64,000 nt of DNA from Chamaesiphon minutus PCC 6605 (GCF_000317145.1 NC_019697.1:6127889-6191888); one strand, 5' to 3'. Positions 26,371 through 36,073 are shown, counted from the first letter of the stretch. The notes: generated by a model not told the origin, from the letters alone. Numbers and translations are program-made.

Positions 26371-26420
26371 AGGGCACTCCTACACAATTAATCTGTAAGG
26401 GTGCCCCTTGTGGGTACCCT
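26371..26420. repeat. long hairpin repeat, copy 2 (shortened left arm)
   Basis: The right arm (GGGTGCCCCTTGTGGGTACCC) matches the copies at 135-195 and 36143-36203. The left arm is truncated to about GGGCACTCCTACA. As in copy 3, it is followed by AGATCTACACTA. Confidence 0.75.
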
Positions 26421-26516
26421 AGATCTACACTAGCAACGCTAGTTCGGAACGGCTCAATTTTTTTTACAACAGCAACCAAAATAGATCGATAGATCGCCAA
26501 ATCGTAATAAATAAAA

Positions 26517-27431
26517 GTGCAGATTACATCATCTCTCGATAAGATATTGACTCCGACGGCAATTGCTCTAGGTAACTTTGACGGCATTCATCGGGGTCAT
26601 CTAGAGGTGATTAAACCTGTTTTAGAGACCGACGATGCAGGTGTCTATAAAACTGTAGTGACTTTCGATCCGCATCCACAGCAATATTTTACGGGACAAC
26701 AACGGCAATTACTCACACCGCACCCAGAACGCACCATCATTTTAGAAAGTTTGGGCGTGCAACAATTGGTTTTATTAGCATTCGACCGCGAGTTGGTAAA
26801 ATTATCCCCACAGGAATTTGTCCAGCAGATTTTAAACGACAGGTTACAAGCTAAATTTGTCAGTGTGGGTGAAGATTTTCGCTTTGGCAATCAACGTGCG
26901 GGTGCGGCGACAGATTTGGTAAAATTGACAGCAGATATCGGCATCTGTACGCGCATCGCACCGTTAGAAACGGACGGCGATAGTCGGATCAGTAGCTCGC
27001 GGATTCGTGCGGCTTTATTGGCTGCGGATTTGGAACTGACTAAAGAGTTATTGGGTCGATATTACTCGATCGTCGGTACGGTCATCAACGGTCAAGAAAT
27101 CGGTCGCTCGATCGGCTTTCCAACTGCTAATCTTAAATATCCCCCAGAAAAATTTCTCCCGCGTCAGGGTGTTTATTGCGTGCGGGTAGATACCGCCACA
27201 GCTACCCAATTACCTGGCGTGATGAATATCGGCAAACGTCCGACGGTAAATGGCGTCAATACTACCGTCGAAGTCCATCTCCTCGACTGGGACGGCAATC
27301 TCTACGGACAGCAACTAATAGTTTATCTGCATCACTTCTTGCGCTCGGAACAAAAATTTCCCGATTTGGCTGCACTCACAAACCAAATTCAAGCCGATTG
27401 CGACGCAGCAAGACAATTTTTTGGGAGCTGA
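26517..27431 (+). CDS. ribF: bifunctional riboflavin kinase / FAD synthetase
   Basis: The 304-aa protein has an N-terminal nucleotidyltransferase domain (IALGNFDGIHRGHLEVI near residue 17, VSVGEDFRFGNQRAG near 120, DGDSRISSSRIRAAL). The C-terminal kinase domain has GRSIGFPTANLKYP, the metal-binding PTAN, and GVMNIGKRPTVNG. It converts riboflavin to FMN and then FAD. The start is GTG at 26517. It converges with the psaK gene, with a shared hairpin between. Confidence 0.96.
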   Translation: MQITSSLDKILTPTAIALGNFDGIHRGHLEVIKPVLETDDAGVYKTVVTFDPHPQQYFTGQQRQLLTPHPERTIILESLGVQQLVLLAFDRELVKLSPQEFVQQILNDRLQAKFVSVGEDFRFGNQRAGAATDLVKLTADIGICTRIAPLETDGDSRISSSRIRAALLAADLELTKELLGRYYSIVGTVINGQEIGRSIGFPTANLKYPPEKFLPRQGVYCVRVDTATATQLPGVMNIGKRPTVNGVNTTVEVHLLDWDGNLYGQQLIVYLHHFLRSEQKFPDLAALTNQIQADCDAARQFFGS

Positions 27432-27451
27432 ACCAATTTAAATGACCACAA

Positions 27452-27494
27452 AAATATCCCTCGACCGTACATGTAGAGTAGTCGAGAGATATTT
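27452..27494. terminator. bidirectional hairpin between ribF and psaK
   Basis: Arms at 27452-27465 and 27481-27494 pair over 14 positions with one mismatch, AAATATC.CTCGAC against GTCGAG.GATATTT. A/T-rich ends on both sides suit termination of the two convergent genes. Confidence 0.7.
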
Positions 27495-27509
27495 ACCGAG
27501 CAAATCGAG

Positions 27510-27749
27510 TTAAATGATCCCCAAGCGAGTTAAGCCCAGAGTAGCACCGACGCCGATCAGTTGTCCGAATGAAGCACCACCAATTATTTGCGCCGCAGAG
27601 AAGCTCCCCACCATGGGGCCAGCTTTTTTAGCGACACCTGCTGCTAAAATACCGAGTACGGTACAAACGCTCATGACGATCGCGACTGTAGGCGACCATT
27701 CTTGGCTTCTGGGGCCGATGGCAGCAAGCAATAACGTAGCATTTAACAT
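27510..27749 (-). CDS. psaK: photosystem I subunit PsaK, first copy
   Basis: The 79-aa protein resembles PsaK (subunit X): LLLAA and EWSPTVAIVMSVCTVLGILAAGVA form the first membrane helix, and FGQLIGVGATLGLTRLGII the second. PsaK sits at the periphery of photosystem I and helps binding of antenna and state transitions. The ATG at 27749 has an AGGAG site 6-10 bases upstream. The loop between helices is shorter than in the second copy. The first helix ends in AKKAGPMVG, unlike canonical PsaK, so this is a divergent member. Confidence 0.85.
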   Translation of the reverse strand: MLNATLLLAAIGPRSQEWSPTVAIVMSVCTVLGILAAGVAKKAGPMVGSFSAAQIIGGASFGQLIGVGATLGLTRLGII

Positions 27750-27888
27750 GATTTACTCCTAAAATTAGATATCTATAACTGACATTTTAAAGTACTCTAT
27801 CGACATTAAATGATAAATTTTAGTAACAAACTAGCAATTGGGGTGTCAATAATATTGAGTATCTAAACTTCAATGAAGTCGGTCGCGA

Positions 27889-28179
27889 TTAAATTATCCC
27901 CACATTAGTTAGTCCGAGTACCAATCCAACCCCCAGGATGTGTCCGAAACTCATTGCCGCAATTAATTTGGATAAATTAAAATTTGCCAACAGCTCGGGT
28001 TTGCCAGCGGTTAAACTAGGGGTGCCACCAGTATCGATCGCCGCAGATCGAGCAGTGAGACTGAATTTCCACTCGACGATCGCCACGGCTAATAAGTTAG
28101 CTGCACTCATAATAAATGCAGTATGAAATCGCCAAGGTTCGGTGTGCGGAATCGCGGCAATGATTAAGTTATTTAACAA
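27889..28179 (-). CDS. psaK: photosystem I subunit PsaK, second copy
   Basis: The 96-aa PsaK-like protein has HTAFIMSAANLLAVAIVEW as first helix, a longer hydrophilic loop (SLTARSAAIDTGGTPSLTAGKPEL) and the second helix MSFGHILGVGLVLGLTNVGII. An AGGAG about 10 bases before a TTG at 28179 decides the start; no ATG is available. It lies 139 bases upstream of the other psaK on the same strand. Cyanobacteria often have PsaK1 and PsaK2, one induced by high light; I cannot say which is which. Confidence 0.87.
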   Translation of the reverse strand: MLNNLIIAAIPHTEPWRFHTAFIMSAANLLAVAIVEWKFSLTARSAAIDTGGTPSLTAGKPELLANFNLSKLIAAMSFGHILGVGLVLGLTNVGII

Positions 28180-28310
28180 AAATTGGTACTCCTAATCTGA
28201 AAACTAAGATAGTAACGATCGACTAACTCGGTATTTCAAACTAGCAATTTGTCTCTATTTTTGGTAAATGTTAGCGAGAATTGATACATTTCTTGATATT
28301 TGGAGAGCCA

Positions 28311-28946
28311 ATGCGGATTAAAATTTGTGGAATTACCACGATCGAGCAAGGAATCGAGATCGCCCAGATGGGTGCGACGGATTTGGGGTTTATTTGCGTG
28401 CCGAGTTCTCCCCGGTATCTGAATTTGACTCAATTAGCGGCAATTGTGCCGCCGCTAACTGAAGTAGCAAATACCGTTGGCGTGTTTGCCGATTTTTCGG
28501 TAGCGACGATCGCTCACGTTGTAGCACTTACCAGTCTAGATACAGTCCAACTACACGGTACCGAGTCGATCGAATTTTGCCAAGAGTTACGCCAAGCTCT
28601 ACCAGAGACGGAAATTATCAAAGTATGGCGGATTCGCACCAATAGCGATCTCGAACTCATCCAGACTTACAACCATGTTGTCGATGGGTTGCTGCTAGAT
28701 GCCTATCACCCCGATGCGCTCGGCGGTACGGGACAGACATTAGACTGGCAGCAGTTGTCAGATTTTGCACCGCCGATTCCTTGGCTGCTGGCTGGCGGGT
28801 TGACTCCCGATAATATCGATACGGCACTAAGCCAACTCCACCCCGATGGGATCGATCTTTCGAGTGGGGTAGAAGTCTCTCCAGGTAGGAAAAATTTAGA
28901 TTTAGTCGATCGATTATTTGCCAATTTACAGAGTAGATTAGGCTAA
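28311..28946 (+). CDS. trpF: phosphoribosylanthranilate isomerase
   Basis: The 211-aa TIM barrel catalyses the third step of tryptophan synthesis. It starts MRIKICGITTIEQGIE, with the catalytic Cys in KICGI. It has VQLHGTE and LLDAYHPDALGGTGQTLDW with the general-acid Asp, then LAGGLTPDNI and GIDLSSGVEVSPGRKNLDLV. ATG 28311 follows GGAG; an upstream TTG at 28281 is not needed. The gene is not clustered with other trp genes, as usual in cyanobacteria. A TGTAGTG...CACTACA hairpin follows the stop (28965-29016). Confidence 0.96.
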   Translation: MRIKICGITTIEQGIEIAQMGATDLGFICVPSSPRYLNLTQLAAIVPPLTEVANTVGVFADFSVATIAHVVALTSLDTVQLHGTESIEFCQELRQALPETEIIKVWRIRTNSDLELIQTYNHVVDGLLLDAYHPDALGGTGQTLDWQQLSDFAPPIPWLLAGGLTPDNIDTALSQLHPDGIDLSSGVEVSPGRKNLDLVDRLFANLQSRLG

Positions 28947-29078
28947 AATGAATATTTGAGTATTTGTAGTGACGAGCGATTCTGTGCAACCTCTACGTCG
29001 AGACGTAGCCACTACATCACAGCCATCTGCATTGGTTTTAGTCACAGATCGATATTTTAGGAGTTAAAAGGAGATCGA

Positions 29079-29948
29079 ATGGACAGTAGTAAAACGATCG
29101 ATGCAGGTACTTCCGAACAGAGCCTGCGTCAACAAGTATCATCAGTCAATCTCGATAATTTACGAGCTGAAAGTTTAGCTAGTATCGATCGATTGGCAGC
29201 CGATCTCAATAACAATTTGCGGATCGATATTGGAGAAATTCAGGAGCGATTGAATAAATCATTCAGACAATTTCTGTTGGACAAAGAACAAGAACGGATG
29301 CCATTTTTACAGCGCGTCATGACTGCCCATATCGAGAATATGGAAGACGAACGCGGATTTCCCCCTCGACATCCAGTCCATTGGTTTAAATCCAAATTAG
29401 AATTTAGCTCGACAGGTGTTTTACAATTTGATTTTAAAAAAGATGCAGAGACTTTTATCGAATCATCTCTAGCACATATCGAAACTGAAGTTAAAGAGCA
29501 ATTAACAACAAAACAAAAAGCCACGATCGACAGCATCGATCGAACGATCGTCGCCATGCAGCAGGATATTAGCGATCGAATTCAACCGCTCGCGAGATCT
29601 CGAAAAATTATTAGTACTGAATATGTCAATAGCTTTATTCAAACACAGGGATTGAGATTAAAAGCTGTCGATCGATTTTATTTTGTCAGCATGGGTGCGA
29701 GATTTAATCCCAAACAGGAATTACTTTATAGTGAAGTTTGCGTGCGACCCACAGGAATATTCGATCGCGATAAAGATGGCGATAAACCTACCCAATTAAA
29801 GTATGCGATTTCATGCGACCGCTTGTTAGATATCGTCAATGAATCGATCGCGCGATCGCTCGACCAAATACAACAACAAACACAAGCATATTTAACTGGT
29901 GAATTAGTACCGCAAGTGGAGCGAATATTTGCAGATCTTGCAGCGTAA
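29079..29948 (+). CDS. hypothetical helical protein
   Basis: The 289-aa protein has no signal peptide or membrane segment. It is largely helical with coiled-coil stretches (SIDRLAADLNNNLRIDIGEIQ near 30 and FIESSLAHIETEVKEQL near 130). A more globular part contains VDRFYFVSMGARFNPKQE and YSEVCVRPTGIFDRDKDGD. I do not recognise the family. The ATG has a good AAGGAG site 9 bases upstream. The stop is followed at once by a TTTAGGC array. Confidence 0.6.
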   Translation: MDSSKTIDAGTSEQSLRQQVSSVNLDNLRAESLASIDRLAADLNNNLRIDIGEIQERLNKSFRQFLLDKEQERMPFLQRVMTAHIENMEDERGFPPRHPVHWFKSKLEFSSTGVLQFDFKKDAETFIESSLAHIETEVKEQLTTKQKATIDSIDRTIVAMQQDISDRIQPLARSRKIISTEYVNSFIQTQGLRLKAVDRFYFVSMGARFNPKQELLYSEVCVRPTGIFDRDKDGDKPTQLKYAISCDRLLDIVNESIARSLDQIQQQTQAYLTGELVPQVERIFADLAA

Positions 29949-30052
29949 TTTAGGCTTTAGGCTTTAGGTAATAGGCTTTAGGCTTTAGGTAATAGGCTTT
30001 AGGTAATAGGCTTTAGGCTTTAGGTAATAGGCTTTAGGCTTTAGGCTTTAGA
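29949..30052 (+). repeat. heptanucleotide array (TTTAGGC / TAGGTAA)
   Basis: Roughly a dozen units of TTTAGGC and TAGGTAA types start one base after the TAA of the upstream gene. Orientation relative to the gene is the same as in the other 3'-end arrays. Confidence 0.85.
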
Positions 30053-30182
30053 GTAAGGGGTTACCCACATTACCCATTCACCCATCCACTCCCAACTCCC
30101 AGTCTAGATATAATTGTTAAAAAGCTAGTTAATTATCGATCGATTCAGAGGGTATCCTAGTGAGAGATGTTACTTCTCAGCA

Positions 30183-31556
30183 ATGACCATACTTTGCCCT
30201 AACGGACACGAAAACCCTGACACCAACCGATTTTGTCAATCGTGCGGCATTCAGATTGCTACCCCTGTCAATACTGCCATGACAGCGGGCATCATTCTGG
30301 GCAATCGCTATCGGATTACCAAAGAAATCGGACAGGGTGGTTTTGGGCGTACTTACCAGTGTGAAGACATCAATCGATTTAACGAACTGTGCGTCCTCAA
30401 AGAATTTGCGCCCCAAGTACAGGGAACGGCATTTCTTACCAAAGCGCAGGAATTATTCGAGCGCGAAGGTGGAGTGATGTATGGACTCCAACATCCCCAA
30501 ATTCCCAAGTTTCGCGAAATGTTTCGCGAAAATCGCGGCGGGGTGGGACAGTTATTTTTAGTTCAAGATTATGTTGCGGGTAATAATTATCAGCAACTCC
30601 TCCGCCAAAAGCGCAAACAGGGGAAAACTTTTACCGAAGCCGAAATGACCGATTTTCTGGTGCAGATTTTGCCAGTACTGGGTTATATTCACTCGCTCGG
30701 CGTCATCCATCGTGATATTTCTCCCGATAATTTAATCCGACGCGAAAGCGATGGATTGCCAGTACTGATCGATTTTGGCGGAGTCAAGCAAGTCGCCGTC
30801 ACCGTGGCAACCCAATACATGTCTGGTGCAAATAACGCCGAAAATAATAATAGCTACGTCCCTACCCGCTTGGGAAAAGTCGGCTACGCTCCTAACGAGC
30901 AAATCCAACGCGGTGTGGTTTCGCCCCATAGCGACTTATACGCGCTTGCGGCGACGACATTGGTGTTATTGACAGGCAAAGAGCCATCAGATTTGATCGA
31001 TCCGCAAAACTTTACCTGGAACTGGCGCGAGCATATCAGCTTAACTCCCAAATTAGCATCCGTTCTCGATCGAATGGTTCAACTACGTCCCAACGATCGC
31101 TTTGCATCGGCACAGGATATCCTCACAGCCTTGCAATATCCAGAATTGCCAATTTCACCCGTACCACCGTTACCGCCACCTCCAAAGCCCTTACAGCCGC
31201 CAGTAAATAGCAATCCCAAAATTCCCCAGACAGTTGCCACTGGTACCAAAAAAAATCCGGTCGCCACGCCGATCCCGCCCACAGTTGTAACTGCTACTAA
31301 AGAAGAACAGTCCAACAATTCTAATGCAGGAGCGAAGAATCCATCGCTACTAGCGATCGTCGGTAAAACGTGGATGTTCATTGCAGCGGTGGTCGGTGCG
31401 ATCGCTCTTGGCTGGCTGGTTGCGAGTCTTAGTGCCAAATTCCGTCCATCATTTAACTCGCCAAATCGATCGACTTCACTGCCGCATTTACCGAGCCAGC
31501 CTTCCCAGCCTAGCAAGTTCGCAAAGGCGTTGCTGGATTCAAGGATGAAGAACTAG
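30183..31556 (+). CDS. Ser/Thr protein kinase with N-terminal zinc ribbon and C-terminal membrane segment
   Basis: The 457-aa protein starts with a four-ligand zinc ribbon (LCPNGHENPDTNRFCQSCG). The kinase domain spans about 38-310: glycine loop GQGGFGRTYQ, lysine in CVLKEFAP, catalytic loop HRDISPDNLI, metal-binding DFGGVK and APNEQIQ. A Pro-rich linker (about 325-360) follows, then a hydrophobic segment WMFIAAVVGAIALGWLVASL near 400. It is a PknB/Spk-type cyanobacterial kinase, with the kinase domain probably cytosolic and a short tail outside. Its substrates are unknown. Confidence 0.9.
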   Translation: MTILCPNGHENPDTNRFCQSCGIQIATPVNTAMTAGIILGNRYRITKEIGQGGFGRTYQCEDINRFNELCVLKEFAPQVQGTAFLTKAQELFEREGGVMYGLQHPQIPKFREMFRENRGGVGQLFLVQDYVAGNNYQQLLRQKRKQGKTFTEAEMTDFLVQILPVLGYIHSLGVIHRDISPDNLIRRESDGLPVLIDFGGVKQVAVTVATQYMSGANNAENNNSYVPTRLGKVGYAPNEQIQRGVVSPHSDLYALAATTLVLLTGKEPSDLIDPQNFTWNWREHISLTPKLASVLDRMVQLRPNDRFASAQDILTALQYPELPISPVPPLPPPPKPLQPPVNSNPKIPQTVATGTKKNPVATPIPPTVVTATKEEQSNNSNAGAKNPSLLAIVGKTWMFIAAVVGAIALGWLVASLSAKFRPSFNSPNRSTSLPHLPSQPSQPSKFAKALLDSRMKN

Positions 31557-31656
31557 CGGGGAGCGGGGAGCGGGGCGACGAAAATATTCCAATCCAAAAT
31601 CCTCACCTATTACCCATTACCCATCCACCCATCCTACGGTGGTACCGTTCACCCAT

Positions 31657-32517
31657 CTACTCCCCATCAACGCGTTCTAATTGCCAGAGGATTTGGTTGC
31701 CTTCACGGCGGACCCTAGAGACGATCCAATTGCGCCATGCCCATCTGTCGCCGCGACTAGTGACCGCGCTAGCATTGATATCCATCAGATCGGCTAATTC
31801 GGAACTAGCAATCAAATAGCTACTTTTAGCAATTTCATCCGCGATCCGCAAAGTATCGATCAGATGGTGCAGATGAGCGACTCTGACTTCACGCGGAATG
31901 TGTTCGGTACTGTCGGGATGAATAATCTGTTCTTCTAACATGGGGGCTGTATGCAGATCCGGTAGAGAGGGAATAGGGAGCGGCTCTGAAGGTGTCCGTG
32001 TGACTGGAGCTGGCTCCGATGTCTCGACGATCGAGCGTTGCCGCAATTTGGGTGGCTGACCGCTAGAAAAGCCCCTAGCGATCGTATCGCAGCGTTCGTT
32101 ACCGACATTGCCCGAATGACCTCGGACGTGTTGCCAAGACACGGGTGCTTTAGTTTGAGATTGCACCTGGCGATCGAGTCTGTCGAGTGTTTCCCATAAG
32201 TCTTGATTGAGGACTGGTTTACCCGAGGCAGTTTTCCACCCCTTTTTTTTCCAACCTTTGACCCATTGGGTGATGCCTTTAATCAGGTATTCACTATCGG
32301 TATAGACCACGCATGGTTCGGCTCGATCGTTAGTGACAAAGAATTCCAGTGCGGAGATGGCGGCTTGCATTTCCATCCGATTGTTAGTGGTCGCGCTATC
32401 GCGTCCGCCCAACTCGTGACAGCTACCATCATCAAAGTACGCAACCGCAGCCCAGCCACCGGGGCCAGGATTTCCAGAACAAGCTCCGTCTGTATATAAG
32501 TTGGTAATTCTACTCAT
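31657..32517 (-). CDS. rnhA: ribonuclease HI with C-terminal extension
   Basis: The enzyme cuts the RNA strand of RNA-DNA hybrids. The N-terminal 145 residues hold all four catalytic carboxylates: TDGACSGNPGPGGWA, NNRMEMQAAI, VYTDSEYLI and HVRGHSGNVGNERCD. A 140-residue C-terminal part is extra to bacterial RNase HI. It contains a linker and a helical domain (HLIDTLRIADEIAKSSYL). The ATG at 32517 lies 6 bases after the stop of the upstream gene, so translation is probably coupled. A TTG two codons earlier abuts the stop exactly. Confidence 0.93.
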   Translation of the reverse strand: MSRITNLYTDGACSGNPGPGGWAAVAYFDDGSCHELGGRDSATTNNRMEMQAAISALEFFVTNDRAEPCVVYTDSEYLIKGITQWVKGWKKKGWKTASGKPVLNQDLWETLDRLDRQVQSQTKAPVSWQHVRGHSGNVGNERCDTIARGFSSGQPPKLRQRSIVETSEPAPVTRTPSEPLPIPSLPDLHTAPMLEEQIIHPDSTEHIPREVRVAHLHHLIDTLRIADEIAKSSYLIASSELADLMDINASAVTSRGDRWAWRNWIVSRVRREGNQILWQLERVDGE

Positions 32518-32523
32518 CTGCAA

Positions 32524-33822
32524 TTATACCCCGTGACGATCGGGGGTGTTGGCTGTCTCAGAAAGTGGTTGTTCGATATTCCCGCTAGGGGTGTTATTCC
32601 AAGGATCTTCTGACTTATATTCTAGCTTTGGTGCTGGTGGTGGTGGCGGTGGAGCTTGATGTTCGCTCGCTCCGCTGCCCGTCGAAAATGCCGGAATTGC
32701 CATCTCTGGGGGTATAGGACTAGGCGAAGGTGTCAGCGGCGGCGTTGTCGGGATTTCTGGCGGAGTGGTAGTGGGAATCTCTGGAGACGGTGCGGGACTC
32801 GGTGCGGGTGTAAATGGCGGCTCGACCGGAATTTCGGGCGGCGGTGTCACTGGTGGTGTTGTCGGCGGAATTTCGGGATTTGGGGTCGGATTTGGCGCGG
32901 GTGTAACTGGCGGATTTTCGGGAATTTCGGGATTTGGGGTCGGATTTGGCGCGGGTGTAAATGGCGGCTCGACCGGAATTTCGGGAGTCGTTGTAGGTGG
33001 ACTGGTAGAGGGGGTGGGAATCTCTGGCGGTGTGGTTGTCGGAATCTCTGGTGAGGGCGTCAGCGGCGTCTCCATGGCACTAGGTTCGGTCGCGCTCGAA
33101 TTGAGATCGCCACTAACTTGCTGCACTTGTTGCTGCATTTGAGCGACAACTGCATTGATGATGACTTGGGGATCTGTCGTTTCAACCCCCAGTTGAGTCG
33201 CTAATTCAGCGACTAAACCCGGATCTTTATGCAACATTGCCGAAAACTCTTCGAGTGTGATTTCTTGAGTCTCCGAGCCAATCTGTTCTGGTTCCGGTTG
33301 CTGCGTAAACGATCGCGGTGGTTGCGAGGGCAATGGATTGTTGTCCATCAAGAACTCTAACGGCACGTCACCAAAATCGCCATCCGCCACATCGCTAAAC
33401 TCCATAATGGGTAGCAAGTTCGGAAATTCTTCGGCTTGACGATCGAGCAGCCTAGCACCGTATTCTCCCGCGAGATCGCCGATCTCGCCGCAATCGAGTT
33501 GCCCTAATTGCACCATCCGTCCGGCTAGTTCATAATTAGGGACGGGGGCTTCGAGTAAATTATTACCAAACCTGTCGAGCCATTCCAACCATTCTGACTT
33601 GCGGACTCGCTGCCTAATTTTGTTAAAAAAGCCGATCGCGCGGGGCTGTTGCCAGCCATGAGCTACTCCTTCGAGCAACTGCATAAATAGATATTCCCGA
33701 TCGGTATCATCTAGAGGTGGTAACTCAGCAGTAGGCGCGAATCGATCGATCGATCTACTCGCACCTCGCCCGAATAATTTGCGAAACCACCGCATGAATG
33801 ACTGCCAGATTTTTTTTAACAT
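32524..33822 (-). CDS. hypothetical protein with Pro-rich repeats, coupled to rnhA
   Basis: The 432-aa protein has a basic, helical N-terminus (LKKIWQSFMRWFRKLFGRG) that may bind membrane or nucleic acid. A globular acidic domain follows to about residue 160 (DREYLFMQLLEGVAHGW, MVQLGQLDCGEIGDLAGEYG). A helical ITLEEFSAMLHKDPGLVAELA segment comes next. The last 170 residues are imperfect Pro-rich repeats of PPEIP and PFTPAPNPTPNPEIP type. No function is recognised. The stop lies 6 bases before the rnhA ATG, so both are one operon. Confidence 0.65.
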   Translation of the reverse strand: MLKKIWQSFMRWFRKLFGRGASRSIDRFAPTAELPPLDDTDREYLFMQLLEGVAHGWQQPRAIGFFNKIRQRVRKSEWLEWLDRFGNNLLEAPVPNYELAGRMVQLGQLDCGEIGDLAGEYGARLLDRQAEEFPNLLPIMEFSDVADGDFGDVPLEFLMDNNPLPSQPPRSFTQQPEPEQIGSETQEITLEEFSAMLHKDPGLVAELATQLGVETTDPQVIINAVVAQMQQQVQQVSGDLNSSATEPSAMETPLTPSPEIPTTTPPEIPTPSTSPPTTTPEIPVEPPFTPAPNPTPNPEIPENPPVTPAPNPTPNPEIPPTTPPVTPPPEIPVEPPFTPAPSPAPSPEIPTTTPPEIPTTPPLTPSPSPIPPEMAIPAFSTGSGASEHQAPPPPPPAPKLEYKSEDPWNNTPSGNIEQPLSETANTPDRHGV

Positions 33823-33952
33823 TTACTGATTCCTTAGATGCACAATTTAGGTACATTCGATCTAGAGTATCGTAGAGGGTAGATCTCGGCAAATTACCTC
33901 AATATAAGACGCCTGACTCTGAGCCACACCTCTTTCTCTATTTATCCCGCAG

Positions 33953-36073
33953 ATGGCATATATACCTCTACATCATAAATATAGACCACAAACTTTCGCC
34001 GATCTGGTCGGGCAAGAGGCGATCTCTACGACCTTGACTAATGCACTGCGGCTGGAGAAGATTGCCCCAGCATACCTGTTTACTGGCCCACGGGGAACAG
34101 GTAAAACTTCTAGCGCGCGCATATTAGCCAAGTCTCTTAATTGTATGGCGTCTGATGTACCTACAGCACAACCTTGTGGTAAATGTGAGACGTGTAGCGC
34201 GATCGCCGTTGGTGCTGCGCTCGATATCATCGAAATCGATGCGGCTAGTAATACAGGTGTCGATAATATCCGCGAACTGATCGAACGCGCCCAATATGCC
34301 CCCGTCCAGTGTCGTTATAAGGTTTATATTATCGATGAATGTCACATGCTTACTACAGCAGCATTCAATTCGCTGCTAAAGACTTTAGAGGAGCCGCCCG
34401 ATCGCGTAGTCTTCGTGTTGGCAACTACCGATCCGCAACGAGTTTTGCCGACGATTATTTCGCGTTGTCAGCGATTTGACTATCGGCGGATTCCCGTCGA
34501 GGCGATGGTAAAACACCTTACTTATATAGCTGGTAACGAAAGCATCGAGATTGACGCTGCTAGTATCAAGCTGATCGCCCAAATCGCTCAAGGTGGTTTG
34601 CGCGATGCCGAGAGCTTGCTTGATAGGCTGAGCTTACTTAGTGGCGAGATTACACCCGATCGAGTCTACGATGCGATCGGTTCGGTACCAGAGCGGGATT
34701 TACTAGATATTTTACAGTCGATCGATCGAGCCGATCCAGAGCAGTTACTCGATCGCACGCGCCAGATCCTCGAACGCGGCAAAGAACCCCTCACCGTACT
34801 CCAAAATCTGGCAGGCTGCTACCGCGATCTGACGATCGCCAAAACCGCCCCCCAACGCGCCGATTTAGTCGCTTTAACCAGTGAAAGTTGGACGGAACTA
34901 GCGAAAATTGCCAAAACTTGGCAACTGAGTCAGATCCTCACTGGACAAAAACATCTTAAAGATAGCGAAATTCAACTCAAGCACACCACCCAGCCGCAAC
35001 TCTGGCTGGAAATCGCGATCTTAGGACTACTAGAACTCAAACAGCGATCGGCTTCAACTCCGCCTAGCGTAGCCGCTATACCTGCTGGAACTATTGCCAC
35101 CCCAACCGCTCCCACAGTAACGAGTCAACCAGCGCAGCAGCCGATGGCAACGCTACCAGAGCAAGGGCACAAGATTCCCCCACCAGCAGCCATTGCAGCC
35201 CCAGCAAATGCGATCGCCACTGAAGACATCACCGCTACTTGGGAACGTGTCTTACAGCAGCTTCTACCTGCGAGTAGGGACTTGTTTAAACCCTTCGGGA
35301 CGTTGATCTCGATTTCCGAAGCGCAAGCGGTAGTAGCGATGAAATCTAGTACGATGCAGACGATCGCTGCTGGCAAAGTCCCCGAATTAGCTAAAGTATT
35401 TAGCAATATGTTCGGACGCTCGATCGCCGTCAAACTAGAAGTCTTAGGTAAAAGCCAGCCTCAGTCTAGTTCGCTCTCACCCACCCCATCTCCCGCAGCT
35501 CCACCGCCTGTCGAATCTCCTCCAGTTCCAGTAGTAACGACGCCACCGCCACCCGTCGAACCCCCTCCAGTTCCAGCAATAGCAGCACCGCCACCCGTCG
35601 AACCCGCTCCGGCTTCAGCAGTAACATCACCGCCACCCGTCGAATTTCGTCCGGCTCCAGCAACACCGCTACCTGTAGAGACTCCTTCAGATCGAGCAGT
35701 CCTGTCGCCACCAGACGCAGGAGAAGACATCATAGACAATGCGATGGCTGATGACTTTACTGACGATGATGAAGATTTGCCAGAATCGACGATCGATTTG
35801 CAGCCGCTAGCTCCAGCTCGCGTCGAGCTACTCGATGCGCTGTCTTTGCCATCTTCATCAGCACCAGCCGATTTATTTGCCGAATCGACAGATTTTGCAG
35901 AACCACCTGACTCGATCGATCTCGAACGCGCGGCAAATAGTTCAGCAGACGAACCTGAAGAACCTGAAATCGATCTAGAACTGGATCTGGCGACTAATAA
36001 TGTCGTCAAATTATTTAATGGTGAAATTATCGATCGCGGTCGCGAACTATTCGATCGAATTGTGAATAATTAG
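33953..36073 (+). CDS. dnaX: DNA polymerase III subunit gamma/tau
   Basis: The 706-aa clamp-loader subunit begins AYIPLHHKYRPQTFADLVGQ. It has Walker A FTGPRGTGKTSSAR near residue 45, the zinc module (NCMAS...CGKCETC), Walker B IIDECHMLT and sensor 1 LATTDPQRVLPTIISRCQRFDYRRI. The clamp-loader domain ends near 370. The rest is a Pro/Ala-rich linker with PPPVE units and a short acidic C-terminus (EEPEIDLELDL). No intein is present. A shorter gamma form by frameshift cannot be judged. It diverges from the rnhA operon. Confidence 0.96.
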   Translation: MAYIPLHHKYRPQTFADLVGQEAISTTLTNALRLEKIAPAYLFTGPRGTGKTSSARILAKSLNCMASDVPTAQPCGKCETCSAIAVGAALDIIEIDAASNTGVDNIRELIERAQYAPVQCRYKVYIIDECHMLTTAAFNSLLKTLEEPPDRVVFVLATTDPQRVLPTIISRCQRFDYRRIPVEAMVKHLTYIAGNESIEIDAASIKLIAQIAQGGLRDAESLLDRLSLLSGEITPDRVYDAIGSVPERDLLDILQSIDRADPEQLLDRTRQILERGKEPLTVLQNLAGCYRDLTIAKTAPQRADLVALTSESWTELAKIAKTWQLSQILTGQKHLKDSEIQLKHTTQPQLWLEIAILGLLELKQRSASTPPSVAAIPAGTIATPTAPTVTSQPAQQPMATLPEQGHKIPPPAAIAAPANAIATEDITATWERVLQQLLPASRDLFKPFGTLISISEAQAVVAMKSSTMQTIAAGKVPELAKVFSNMFGRSIAVKLEVLGKSQPQSSSLSPTPSPAAPPPVESPPVPVVTTPPPPVEPPPVPAIAAPPPVEPAPASAVTSPPPVEFRPAPATPLPVETPSDRAVLSPPDAGEDIIDNAMADDFTDDDEDLPESTIDLQPLAPARVELLDALSLPSSSAPADLFAESTDFAEPPDSIDLERAANSSADEPEEPEIDLELDLATNNVVKLFNGEIIDRGRELFDRIVNN

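Noticed and set aside
32656-33142. Gly- and Trp/Arg-rich frames on the plus strand
   Set aside because: They are antisense to the Pro-rich repeats of the rnhA-linked gene.
35461-36009. Ser/Gly-rich frame on the minus strand
   Set aside because: It is antisense to the Pro/Ala-rich tail of dnaX.
23104-36073. Inteins in dnaB or dnaX
   Set aside because: Both P-loops and downstream motifs are continuous and the proteins have normal lengths (447 and 706 aa).
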